A stretch of 64,000 nucleotides of DNA, taken from assembly GCA_002751075.1 (NCBI GenBank), contig NAOQ01000414.1, positions 1 to 64,000 of the forward strand, written 5' to 3'. This document shows, piece by piece, positions 37,729 through 50,300 of this stretch; within the stretch, counting starts at the first letter, position 1, and each line of letters begins with the position of its first letter. Source of the DNA: Ichthyophonus hoferi (lineage: Eukaryota; Opisthokonta; Ichthyosporea; Ichthyophonida; Ichthyophonidae). The notes under the pieces are model-generated. The model had not been told where the DNA came from. It saw only the letters and a list, made by a program, of their open reading frames with translations, and did not search any database. The position numbers were made by a program, and so were the translations under genes.

Positions 37729-39957
37729 TCATATGGGACTTGCAATGGCAAGTTGAAGGTCAGCAAGGTGAGTACGGGTTGCCTCTATCTCATCATTTAA
37801 TTCTGAGGCCTTCTTTTGGGCAGCCTCCTTTGCCTCTCTTTCCTTGGCTAATATTATTACCAGTCTTTCTATCTCCACACCCCCTGGTAGCACCTACATC
37901 ACCAGTGAGTTAGAGAAAGGTATACATTTAAAATGGACAACACGGAATGTACATACATGTATAATACATTAACATATACTCTTAACCTATCGATAGCTAG
38001 TATCATTGGTCATCACTATAGATGCTTTTGTGCCCTATCTACAATAAAAACTAATTAATTAATTAATCAATACATATAGGCCTAAATATAAAATAAAATC
38101 TATTTCTCTTGAGGCATTGGCTACCAAGACATAACCCATCTCCTATTGGTCTATCTAGGCCATATGTCCTAATAATCAATCAAAAACAAACTTGTCCAAA
38201 ACAGAGAAACTCTCCAAATATATCATCACAAAGCCAATATATAACATACTATATTATATTATATTACACTATACAAAACTATATTATCCTATACAATTAT
38301 ATTATATTGAATTAATAATAAACACCTCCGCCACTCAGATGACAGCAACACTACAAATGGGCCAACCAAAACCAGAGAGCTGACACTATACTCACTTCGG
38401 GCTCAGAACAATCAAGAGGAAGACCATTCTCCTCGTCATCCGAATCATACGCCATCGTAGACCGCTTTCTCCCTATACCATTATCAGACCCCCGTAGTTC
38501 CGTTGCTACATTTGCCGAATCAATTAATATGGTTTGGGCATCATCAGAGAGGGTCCAGACATCTGGCTCGGATGAGACTTGATCATTGGCGGTGGGGGAC
38601 AGGGTGGGTGAGGAAATACTACTGGGAGTTTCGTCAACCTGTGATGTCACAATGTCGTTGGTCATATCCGTTGCTTTTAATTGGTTATTGTGACCTTGAG
38701 ATTCAGGTGTGATAGTGTCATCGCCAAGATCAATTAGTGGAATATCAGCTGATATGTCTTGCCCATCGCTAATTTCTGTCAATTCGATTAAGTCTGCTTC
38801 TTCTGGGGTTTCCAATCTTCTAGGTACATATGCCAGGATCTGATTGATTGAAAGAAAGCATGATATATAAGGGGAGAAAGGAGAAAGAAAGATAAAGAAA
38901 ATATAAATATAGTGAGTCAATAGGAATAATAAGAAAGAGAGACATGGAAGGGGAGAGAGAGTCAGTCGTCGAAGTAGACCATAATAGCCATATATATATG
39001 TGTGGGTGTATCTGTGAATTGGTATGGTGTGCACAACTGGGATAAATACATAACTATACACATGTAATATATATATCCACCTGTGGCTGATGGTATATGG
39101 ACCTCAACGCATACATATATACACACATACAGTAGAGATAGAGTGCCCTCAAATATCTATGATTATGAGTGTTTAACAGTTTGCATGTTTGAGCCAATAA
39201 ATGAACGAGTAGGGATAAGTATAGAATTTATGACAATCAAGATAGGTCTATAGTCACATTGTCCCTTACTTTCCCCCTTGATCATATTCCATACCTCTAT
39301 ATAATTGGCTGGCACCAAGCCACTGCCGATGGCAGTTTCTCCAAAGAACCAATCCCCGCTGTTGATATGAAGTCATGTGACATTTAGATGTCTATATATA
39401 TATATATATATATCAACATAGCAACCTTATCATAACAGAAACATCATCATTGGTGGAATAAAATGTAGTTCATATGCGTTGACATTAATCTCCTGGAGTA
39501 AAAGTTTAAAATAAGAATAATAAATTAAATAAACCAGCGAGTTCATCATGAAATAGCAACCTATATATATACATACATACTTATATCCTTACATACTTAC
39601 ACACATACTTATAAACTCATATATGCACACACACCCCCATTCTAACCTATCCTGAGACATGAAGATAACAGTATCGCGCTCAAACTTCAACTCGTCCTCT
39701 AATTGGGGCTCCCAAGAGTGAGTGGCGCGTGCTATAGAAACTATTGGAGAAGGGCGCAGCACCTCAGTGGACTGCATACATGACGTATTAGGAGGACTGT
39801 ATGGTTATAACTAAGATACTTCATGTTACTGGAGGATATACCCATATGAAGCTAATAGCAATAGTTCATAATAATAATAATCATATTAGTAATAATATTC
39901 ATAATCATAAGAAGAAAAATAGCAATAATAATAATAATATTAATAATAATAATAATA

Positions 39958-39989
<32 letters not shown>

Positions 39990-40473
39990 TAATAATAATA
40001 ATAATATAATAATNNNNNNNNNNNNNNNNNNNNNNNNNNNNNNNNNNNNNNNNNNNNNNNNNNNNNNNNNNNNNNNNNNNNNNNNNNNNNNNNNNNNNNN
40101 NNNNNNNNNNNNNNNNNNNNNNNNNNNNNNNNNNNNNNNNNNNNNNNNNNNNNNNNNNNNNNNNNNNNNNNNNNNNNNNNNNNNNNNNNNNNNNNNNNNN
40201 NNNNNNNNNNNNNNNNNNNNNNNNNNNNNNNNNNNNNNNNNNNNNNNNNNNNNNNNNNNNNNNNNNNNNNNNNNNNNNNNNNNNNNNNNNNNNNNNNNNN
40301 NNNNNNNNNNNNNNNNNNNNNNNNNNNNNNNNNNNNNNNNNNNNNNNNNNNNNNNNNNNNNNNNNNNNNNNNNNNNNNNNNNNNNNNNNNNNNNNNNNNN
40401 NNNNNNNNNNNNNNNNNNNNNNNNNNNNNNNNNNNNNNNNNTAATAATAATAATAACAATAATAATAATAATA

Positions 40474-40530
<57 letters not shown>

Positions 40531-43500
40531 TATACACATCTTTACCTCAAATATCAAAGATCCAGCCTCCAACAGTCCGCCAATCACATTGACACCCATG
40601 TTACACCCTGCCTGGCCATTGATGCGTTCATCATCTGTCCAACCTATAACTGGGCCTATAAGAGAGGGAGCGGGCGAGGTAAGAAGGTGGTACAACGTCA
40701 AATAATTGACAATCTAATTAATTAGCACCGAGTAATTACATACTAATTAACTACTTCTATCCTTTTATCTCTCTGTCGTAATTATTTTTTTGCTACTCTC
40801 TCCCTAATCCATCTTTCATACTACATATAGTATCACATACTCTCTTACCCAATATGTTTGCAGCATCTATCAAGGTGGCTTGCTCAGAAGTTGCACGTGA
40901 AAATATACGAGTCAGTAGGAGGCGATTGATTTCCGGGAGAGCCCAGACCGTAGCCCTAAGACATTCCTGCCTCCTATCTATAGCAGGGAGGGCTGCAGAG
41001 AAGACAGGGTAAGATATAGAATGGTGATGGTACACTAGTATAGTGTTATTATTATGACAGTGTAACAGAGAGGAATAATATGATAGCAAAATGGTATGAT
41101 AGTAGGTATGAGTGAATAAATGTAGGTATACACATATATATATACCCATGCATATATCAAACACAGGTACATAGGCAGACTTACACAATGCAGCTGCAAA
41201 GGCGCTAACCAGCTTCCTGGTCAAAAGAGGTTCAGGAAGCATCCACAGTATGTGTAGTATCATGCTGCCTACCACTATGAGTGGGATATTCTCTGACTCA
41301 TAATCTACTTGTTCTCCTGTTGAAGTGAATTTGTGAATATGTGTAGGTAAGTAGGTAGGTATATATGCATGTATGCATGTATTGACGACATCCATATACA
41401 ACCCTAGTATGAGAGCCAACGACATATTATTATAATTCCCCTATAGTGTAGCCACCCACATATATAAACCATCCCAATAATACGTGCAGTTACCACAACC
41501 ATACATATCCTACTATGGTATCTTACGATCGTTGCTTTTTCTTTTTCAATTTTTCTCTCTCTCGTTAATATATATATGCATATATATACATGTACATATA
41601 TATAACATACATATAATACACTCCTACTAATAAAGTATATCTCGCTACTATCTTTTCATGCAGATGATAGGGGTCCATTTTCAAATTTACAATTTTATAT
41701 ATGGTTAGTATGACTTATGTGGGCGTATTAGTCATAGATTGAAGTCTTGAAACATAAAGTACATACTCCAGGGATAGATCCAAGAAATGGCAATAATTGG
41801 TGTAGCCTACCTTGATCTAGGCGGTGGATGAGTTGTTTTGTGGTGTCATCAACATAGGGACTGCTGAGTGGTTGAATGTCACCTGTACGCGTCATAATGT
41901 CAGGTATCTAAATCCATATAAGTATATAATATACATGTATATGTTTCTGGAAATAATGTGGTATATATATATATATACATGTACGTATAGTGTTCTGTAT
42001 ACCTACTCTTCACACTATCTATAACCATAATTATTTATTCATATTACTCTAATACATTAACTATACTTATGTATTCTTTACCACAAGCACATGAAGGTAT
42101 AGACCGCTTATATGTACAGACATACATAAAGATATAAACTGTACATACATATATACACATGTGTGCGTATTTACACATGTGAATTAAGACCAGACCACTT
42201 GCGAGAGAACCAATAACAACATGGGAAAAATAATAGGAATATATACCGTGAGCATCTAGATAGTCCAGTGCGGTAGACAGCACAGTGGGGACCCCAGTGG
42301 AATCCGAAGAAAGAGCTGCAAGATCTACTAGACTAATACCCAATATCTGGTGCTCAGTTTCCTCAATCTCACTTTCGATTGGTTTATCTTCTTCATCCGA
42401 TTTCAGAGGCGTTTCAGTAAACACTGCAACTACTAATACATCCTGAAGGAGGGGGTAAGACTATAAGTCATAGAGGTTCATGATAACAGTTCAATAACAG
42501 GCCTTAAGTAAAAATGGCAAGGCTAAAGGATTGAGCTATAGAAATGGATCTTTTGTTTTTGTAATGATATAAACAACGTATGGTGTATTCGAGATATATA
42601 TATATATATATGTGTATATGTATGTGTATGCATACCTGTGTATATTTGTATAGGGGTATATGTATATAAATATATGTATGTGTATGTCTATATGTGTATA
42701 TAAATGTCTCTTTCATTGTGCATGCATTAGTGTATTTTATTCCACATATGGATATCTATATAGAGGAATTATTTTAATTATATCTTTGTATATACTGGCA
42801 TATATTGGCATATATGTCTGATTAATCATTTTATATCCATAACTGTGTGTGGATATATCTCTGATTGCATTCATGAGTATAGATATTTGTGTGTTTGTAT
42901 ATGTATGTATTAAAATAAGCGCGTATATACATATATATAATATATAGCATTTCATTGGCCATATGGCAGTGTATGTGACTCACATGATCGCAGATATCAT
43001 AGTACCCCACTGTCTGATAATCATCCAACCACTCCAAGGCACTTCCTTCCTTACACCGAAACAATCTGTATGTTTCCATTCCAACCCCATCTGTCTGCTT
43101 GCCAAGGCTTTTCTTTACTACTCTAATCACTACATCCCCTATCAGGTCAGTTTTCTTAAGTCGATGCTTGAACTCTTTCTGTAAGGGGAACGTGTTAGAG
43201 ATATAGCCTAATGGCCTAATGTGCTAAAGATATATATGCATGATTGTATGCATCTACACATATATGATGTTAATGATGTTAAGTGCTGTTGTTTTCGTCG
43301 ATTTCAGCCAATATAGTATTTATTTCACCCAGGTACAGGGTAGTGGAGGCAGAGGATTTAGTATAAAAACTGTATGGCTTTTATTCAGTATCCCCAAAGA
43401 ATCAAGAGTCCCCAATATGTCTCAGACAAAACCTTTTTATATCTTTTAAATATAGCATTTTATATATAGAATACTTCAGAACCCAGAATTAATTAATGAA

Positions 43501-45507
43501 ATAATAATAACTATAATTGTTTTTGCCTATGTTGTATATATAGCTGTATTTGACAGTGTGTGTGTGCCCTTGGTTGGGTCCCTAGCAATAGAATGATTCA
43601 TAATGACATTACTTTGTCGCAGTATTAATTACATCCTTCACTCTATTACAGTCCTAACATACATACCTGTACCTTTTATCCTAAGCTGTCCTTCCTGTAT
43701 CCCCTTCCCACTCTCTCTCTCACCCTTACAAGAAAAATGGCCTTAATCACAGCTCAATGTTGCATATATATTGGCTACTATTATCTAGTACATACATATA
43801 TGGTGTCTATTATATGTGTACGCTAATCTTATACATCTGAGGTGTGATGTGTAGTAGGTCCCTATTACATTATAATATCATACCTTAGCCTACCATATTA
43901 TATCCTATCATATCTTATCATACTATACAACATCATACTATACCACATTCTACCATTACATATCATTTCATATTGTATCCTGTCATATCATATCTTTCTA
44001 TATTATACCATACCATACCATACCATACCATAGCATGGCATACAATACCATAACACTACATATTATTGTATACCATATCCTGTTATATCATATCATATCA
44101 TATCTTAATATATAATATACCATACCATACCATTACATATCATCTCGTACCATATCCTATCATTCCTTACTATACTATATCCTTACCATATAATAACACA
44201 CATATCTTATAGTATTAGGCTATATAATGCAATATCATACGATATGATATCGTACTACAAATACATTTACCTATACATATATTTTACAATCCATTACATA
44301 TCACCGCACACCGAGATAGAAGGTTTAGAGAGTAGGAGTTTTATGCGTGTACTTAATGTACCAATATCTAGAGTAGTATGTGCTACAAAACCGACACATG
44401 CTCTCTCTGTTGATGCATTCGTAAAAAAACATAAGCAAATAAATATACACACATATATACACACATACATAGACAAATAACTTATAAAACCTAATATGCA
44501 CATAAACATACATACATATCCTTATGCACATATATAACAGATATATCCATACGCTAACAAACAATACTATAAATACCTTTAGCTCTGGTACTTGAAACCT
44601 CACATTCACCTCTTCCTCCTTCGTAAACATCTTCAAAACTGTAATAAGAGTATTGGAATTTACATCATTTAACTCATACTTTAATTTTTTCTGTCACAAA
44701 GAAAGAATGCTTTATATAAAAATACAGTATAACACCTTTTTAATCTTTTAACAATACATGTATTTATGTATGTGTTACGATTATAATGTGCATATTACTA
44801 CTATAGTATATAGTATATGCAGGGTATGTTATGTTATACTATGTTATGGTGTTGTGATGTTATGCTGTTACACAGTGTATGTCAACTATATGGCAATTAT
44901 AATAGGCATAAAACAAAAATAAAATAAAATTACAAGCAAGGCTTGCACTTACAGCCCTTGTTCTTATGCATTTTCTCTATACATCTGTAGCCGAAACCTC
45001 AGCTTATACCGGATTATGTATGTATAGTGGGATAGTAATAAGAAATGCTACTCTAGTAAATATTATTACTTTCCTTATTTTTTTGCCATTAATCAATAAA
45101 CTGGAAAAACATTTGACCAATCATATCTATTTATAACTCCTAAAATGCATATAAGCCAATAATATTACACATAATATAGCCATAAGAGCTATTTTTTTTT
45201 AAATCGAATAAGATTAAATGAGCCCATTTTTTAGACCTCAAATTAACGTTATCTATCAGATTGAATTTTTTCTCCATTATACACCATGTAAATGAATGGT
45301 TTTGTACGGCTATATAGTACTCTATTCATAGTAGATAAGTGAAAAATAAGATGAATACAGAGATAAGTTAATAATAAATGGCATTAAGATGTGAAAGCAA
45401 TAGGTATGGATTGTTAAAACTGTATCCTCTACCTTAGCAGGGTTATTTTTATTGTTACTAAGGAGACTAAATACTACCAAGTGACCAAATCTTGGTATGA
45501 ACCTCAT
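37729..45507 (-). CDS. Ubiquitin-fold / RhoGAP / SH3 / coiled-coil protein
   Basis: Minus-strand exons: 45507-45433 (tentative first exon), 44690-44577, 43178-42984, 42442-42247, 41882-41811, 41316-41185, 40992-40849, 40655-40546, 39771-39647, 39358-39295, 38839-38396, 37893-37729 (TGA). All phases agree; 611 residues. In order: a ubiquitin-like or Ras-association/talin-F0-like domain (about 50-135: VNVRFQVPELK, YRLFRCKEG, LEWLDD, GYYDICDHD); a RhoGAP fold (about 161-340: GISLVDLAAL, LDYLDAHG, ILWMLPEPLLTRKL, LPEINRLLLTRI, DAANILGPVIG); an SH3 domain (about 358-409: ARATHSWEPQLEDELKFERD, SGDWFFGE, GLVPANYIE); an acidic Ser/Thr-rich linker; and a C-terminal coiled coil (VEIERL...AKEREAKEAAQKK). 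Such proteins link small GTPases to actin or membrane scaffolds. The predicted RhoGAP seems to lack its arginine finger. The assembly gap lies between exons 8 and 9, whose phases still match. Confidence 0.75.
39860..40535. repeat. (TAA)n microsatellite containing a 428-N gap
   Basis: Long AAT/TAA tract in intron 8 of the RhoGAP/SH3 gene, broken by Ns at 40014-40441. The bases before and after the gap carry the same interruption pattern (an ACA, then an ATATAAT), so both contig ends appear to be the same repeat. Confidence 0.9.
42590..42700. repeat. TATA/TGTA-type dinucleotide-rich repeat
   Basis: (TA)n followed by TGTATATGTATG-like units within an intron of the RhoGAP/SH3 gene. Typical of the many TA/TGTA tracts in this window. 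Confidence 0.7.
43875..44240. repeat. CATAC/CATAT pentanucleotide repeat in RhoGAP/SH3 gene intron
   Basis: About 350 bp of degenerate five-base units, including a clean CATAC run (ACCATACCATACCATACCATA) near 44010-44035. It is the complement of the unit seen at 24835-25060. It lies in the intron between the exons ending at 44577 and starting at 43178. Confidence 0.85.
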
Positions 45508-46117
45508 ATATTATTGTACTAATTCTATCATTATACAATACATAAAAAAGCATTAAAACTAACGCGAGTCTACTTCATTATATATATATATATATATATA
45601 TATTAGGCAGCCTATTAATAAATAGTAACTGAAATCAACAAAACGTCACTGCAAATTACAAACTTCAATGTTTTTCTTGTAATAATATAATTTATTTAAC
45701 TCCAACAAACTTTCGGATACACTATTTAAAAGTAGGTCGAAAAAAATCGTACTAGAATTAATTATATTTAGGTCTCTGCAATTTTGAGAGAAAAAAACCG
45801 ATTATACTATAATATAATACTACATAATACCATATTCTACCTTTTCAATGTGTATACATAAACATACCTTATACTACAACAACCCTCTCCCTTGATAATC
45901 TAGACATAATACTTTTAATTAGTAAGGTATTAAAAAAAGCACTAATAATGTTTTTCATAATACTATTTATGTCTTTATTGAATTCTCAAAATAATACTGG
46001 GGAACAAACCCAACTCAAGCGGCACTAATTAGCCAAGTAAATAAGCAATACCTCCACCTTTTAGGTAAGGAATAGCTAAGAAAGAAAAATATATATTTTA
46101 ACCATTATACATTAATA
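45508..46117. other. Spacer between RhoGAP/SH3 gene and bHLH gene
   Basis: AT-rich, with a (TA)n tract at about 45578-45602. A minus-strand AATAAA (45974-45979) lies 140 nt past the bHLH stop and is a candidate polyadenylation signal. Confidence 0.4.
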
Positions 46118-47365
46118 TTAATGGCCTTGCAAGGCATTAAGACGTGCACGCAGGGCAGCATTCTCGTGTCTCAAGGTGGCCAGTTGTACCGAAGCCTGCG
46201 CATTGATGGCCTTTAATTCGCGTACATGGTCTGTTGCAACCTGTAAAACAGTAATCTTGGCCGGAATAATGCAGCCTTCCTCCAGGGTAATGTTGGGAAG
46301 AAGATCCACCAGAGAAGAGAAACAATCCCTGAGACCATCCCTTCTTTTTCTCTCAAGCAGATTATGCATTTCACGCTTGGTTAATAAAGACAATTCCGAA
46401 GTAAACCCAGAATTTGACGCGGGAAGAGACTGCGCCATATCCCAGTCTGTTGAGGTACGACGAGAGGGTACAGACGTACCCATGAAGGGGGCAGGTGTAG
46501 GAGACTTAGAGGCTGGCATAGTGCCCGGTTGAATATAGCCTGTGGGTGATTGGCTAAGTGGTGGCGTGGGGTAAGTTGGGAAGACATGTGCAGCTCCAAA
46601 GGGAGTATTGCGCGGCATATGGTGCCCTGCGAAAGAGGGTGGGCAATAACTATTGGAGAATGATGGGGCGGGAGTGTGATGCATCTCCATCTGTTGATCA
46701 TAGCTGTAAGGTCCACGCATCGAACCAAAACCGCGCTGTTGGTCGGCGTCAGTTGTGTAGGATCCTGCTCCAAATTCGTCGTAGGACTGCCTTTCGGGGA
46801 TCATAATCGGTTTCGTTGATCCACTAGTCTGACTAGGGATGGCAATAGGTTGAGAAGTAGAACCTGACATAGAAGATTGTGGGCCATAATGTGCGTTGCC
46901 CATACGCGTATCTTGACTACCAGAAGCCCACGTAGAACGAGCGCAGGAATCAGCCTCTTCCTTTATAAGTTCATGACGATAGGGGGCAAACCGGCGCAAT
47001 CCTGGGCTTTCAACGTACGCGTATGACGACGCTTTCATATAAGATGCATTGTTGTATGGCATGGAATTTGGAGGAGCATATGAGCTAGAATAACGAGAAG
47101 GGGAACTAGAAACATCCTCTTCGGAGAGACAGTCCTCGAAGGGCCTGAAAATACCTCTCGATGAAATGGAACTACGCCTCTCTCCTTGGAAGTAAGGTGT
47201 ACTAACATCATAACTTCTGGAAGTGCAAGTGCCTCTGGAATGCTTATTATTATCAGAGTGCATTTGATTATCATCGAGTGCTATATAATGGTGTGCTTCG
47301 CTTGGACATGACGCCTGCCACTCCATCGCCATGGTGGGTGTATGTTCGACACCTACAAAGCTCAT
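46118..47365 (-). CDS. bHLH-leucine zipper transcription factor, Myc/Max-like, single exon
   Basis: An intronless frame of 415 residues. Residues 1 to about 325 are low complexity (Ser, Pro, Tyr, Gln, Gly), as in many activation regions. From about 330: KREMHNLLERKRRDGLRDCF is a basic region plus helix 1 with the H-N-x-L-E-R-K-R-R pattern of Myc, Max and Mnt factors that bind CACGTG E-boxes. A loop (LVDLLPNITLEEGCIIP) and helix 2 (AKITVLQVATDHVRELKAI) follow, then a short zipper with heptad hydrophobics (VQLATLRHENAALRARLNAL) reaching almost to the C-terminus. The basic-region H, E, R residues that read the E-box are all present. It could be Myc, Max/Mlx or a USF relative; the Myc/Max group fits best by the HNxLERKRR motif. 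The single exon contrasts with its intron-rich neighbours. Confidence 0.87.
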   Translation of the reverse strand: MSFVGVEHTPTMAMEWQASCPSEAHHYIALDDNQMHSDNNKHSRGTCTSRSYDVSTPYFQGERRSSISSRGIFRPFEDCLSEEDVSSSPSRYSSSYAPPNSMPYNNASYMKASSYAYVESPGLRRFAPYRHELIKEEADSCARSTWASGSQDTRMGNAHYGPQSSMSGSTSQPIAIPSQTSGSTKPIMIPERQSYDEFGAGSYTTDADQQRGFGSMRGPYSYDQQMEMHHTPAPSFSNSYCPPSFAGHHMPRNTPFGAAHVFPTYPTPPLSQSPTGYIQPGTMPASKSPTPAPFMGTSVPSRRTSTDWDMAQSLPASNSGFTSELSLLTKREMHNLLERKRRDGLRDCFSSLVDLLPNITLEEGCIIPAKITVLQVATDHVRELKAINAQASVQLATLRHENAALRARLNALQGH

Positions 47366-50300
47366 TGTGATTGTTTACGTTACCCTCCGTCAAATAAAAG
47401 AGAAATAATTATTAATATTATCAATGATGAAATTAGGTAAAATTATTAATGAAAGTATTTTATTTACGAAAAAATAATAAAATCAATAAAAAAAAAAATA
47501 AAAAAAAATACGACAGCTCCAACTACATCCAACTACCATCAATAAAATTAATAACCATAAAACGAGCCATGCACTAACATAAACTAACAATACAGGTCAG
47601 TTTGATAAGGAATATCCATCTTGGACTCATGGCTTTTAGCCAATAAGCGATTAGGCAATTATTAAAATTGTCCATTCATGTCTACATTTCGGCATTGGAT
47701 ATGATATTATTGGTCGTTTAGCCGCCCCGACTTAGTAAAACAATCCGGACTTTCTTAAAAAAAAAGAGTACGGGGCCTATTAAATAAGACAACCAGGTCA
47801 CGTTTCCATCAATTAATCTATCTCAAAATAGATTTTTGCGTCAAGATATTCCAAAATATACAAAATAATGACATGAGGGGGTTACATGACAATGGTATGT
47901 CCCCACAAATAATTTTTTTACGTCAAACCCAAAATATAATGTAAATTTCCTCTTTAATATTTTCCTAACCAAATGAAAAAAATCAGTTATTAATTTTGGA
48001 AAACAATAGTAATAGTTAATTATTTTTCAAAGTAAATGAAGTACGGGTATCCATGACAAGAAACACAGATATCACACAGTCAAATCAAAAGTCACCAAGG
48101 TAACTCGTGGGCCTGATTGATAGATAAGCTAAGTAGGTCCTATTGCGGGATAAATGTACAACTCCTGCGGCATTGAATATGGGAATTCAGTTTGCAGGCA
48201 CGTGTTGGCTCTCATCTCGTTCATCGTCAGATTTGAGTAGGAATGTTATAAAACTTATCTAAAAAAATATATTTCCATATAAATATAAATTATAATATAA
48301 TATAAATTATAGTTATGATTTCCTTATAAGTGAGAAATCATGATGTATAATACTTACAAAATATTTCGAGTGAGCTACACTAAGAATGTTTTGTTACACG
48401 TGAGCATATCGTCGAATCAAACAGAGCCTAATGGATAGATATCTGGCCGACCCGACAGAACTGACATATGGCTCTACATCTAATCCATTTAATCACCGAC
48501 CTCCTGGGAATATATTGGTCAAGAAATCGTTAAGGTGAGCTCATCCGGTTCATTGGTATAGTTTTTGATCCCCAGTTCCGCCCTACTTCATATATTTTTA
48601 TAGTCATATTTTCGATGTCACATGGCACCTGTGGTTTTAATCTTTGCTAAAAAAAGTTCTATCTTTGGCACCTGCCATGTACTTAAAAGTTACTATTACT
48701 TCGATATTTTAACATTAAAATAGCAATTAGCTTATAACAGGACTGGCCCGACTTTAAAAAATAATATCAGGTTATATATCTTATTATTATTTGGAAGTCA
48801 ATAAAATGGGCGCCGTGAATAGGAATAATAAATATTTAAGGAGAGGCTATTCAATATTTCTTTGGTAAGATAAATGTCGTATTTGATGATTGTACCTAGC
48901 ATAAGGCAGAAAAAATTAATGGCGTGCCATCATGCGAGGGTAAAAGTCTATCCATGCGCCCGACACGTGCATCCGTTGCGGGGTTATTTTCCGAGTTATC
49001 TCATACGTGATTAAGGTCCAATACTAATCGAATCATAAACTTTTACTTCCATTTCGATAGTCGAGAGTTACTATTTCACGCCACAAGCAAACAGGAAATC
49101 CAACCATTATATTATACTATATCTATCTGAAAATACACACAATTTTGTATAATATTCTTTCTTTGACGTCATCAATACGAAAGGATATTTTTTTTCTTTC
49201 TACTGGCTATTATGAGGCTTTGAGAGTGAGAAGAGAAATGAGAATGCTTTTTTGCCTAGTCATATTGCGGGTTTGAGTGAGACCTAAATAAAGAATAGCA
49301 AAAGATAAGGCATAGGATAATCCATTTAGTAACACCAACTGGTGATACCTGCTTTTTGTAAAACAGCCCTATTACACACGTGTATATAGACAAGTATACA
49401 TATTATACATTTTAGACAAGATTTTATGTGAGCGTGCCCACAAAGCATATGATTGGTAGCAATGTGTAAAGCGAAAGATAGTCGCAAGGTATTTTATACC
49501 AATTCTGACGCGAAATATCCTTATATAGAACCTCATTGATTTGATGCTTCAACTTAAAGTGTCAAGCCCAGCCACTGCAATAATAAGGGCATTTTAATGG
49601 TCGCCACAGTTGAAAGAATCTTGCGTACATTAATTTTTAATTATGAAAACCAAAAAAATTCTACTGAACTATATTCATTATATCCCACTGACCACTAATT
49701 ATATTTTCCGTAACTGACAGATTCGTTTAGTGTTTCCTCATTTAGTGAATATTGAAGAATGTTACCAAGATCTTGTCTATAAATAATATGCTCTAGTGCC
49801 CCACAATTATACTGATAATCATTCATATACTCATAGAAAATACTCTATTAACAACAAATAATTTGACTGATCAGATATTCCTACTGGATAAATATTTTTA
49901 AAAATAATAAGACGCAGTTTTGAATTCATTTATGTGATAATAATTGTAATCATACACAGCTACCTATCCGGTTAATTATACTTAATATACAGGAATATTT
50001 TTATACCGCTAAGAACCCCACGTGTAGGCACATGTCGTTTTTAATTTACTATATATATTCGGCACACGAGTTGCACGACCCCAATTTTCTAATTGGATCC
50101 TATTTATAAAGTGACTGGAATTTATTACACTGTAGAAGCTACGACTTATTCAGGAAATACGGCTATATCAACGTAAAATATCGATCTATTCAGTGCCGGT
50201 TTCCTATTAGTTGGTTGTCAGTTTGGCTCCTATTGTTTCATTTTTATTTCCACTTGTTTTATTGTAGCCTATTATTTAAAATGACTGGTTTGAATGTTTT

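Noticed and set aside
39905-40701. Two long minus-strand frames crossing the N gap, rich in I, L and Y
   Set aside because: They are translations of a TAA microsatellite joined through Ns. Only the 40655-40546 part is a real exon of the RhoGAP/SH3 gene, in the frame already used.
44948-45010. Extra exon candidate upstream of the RhoGAP/SH3 exon at 44690
   Set aside because: It has splice-like ends, but its open phase does not match either neighbour.
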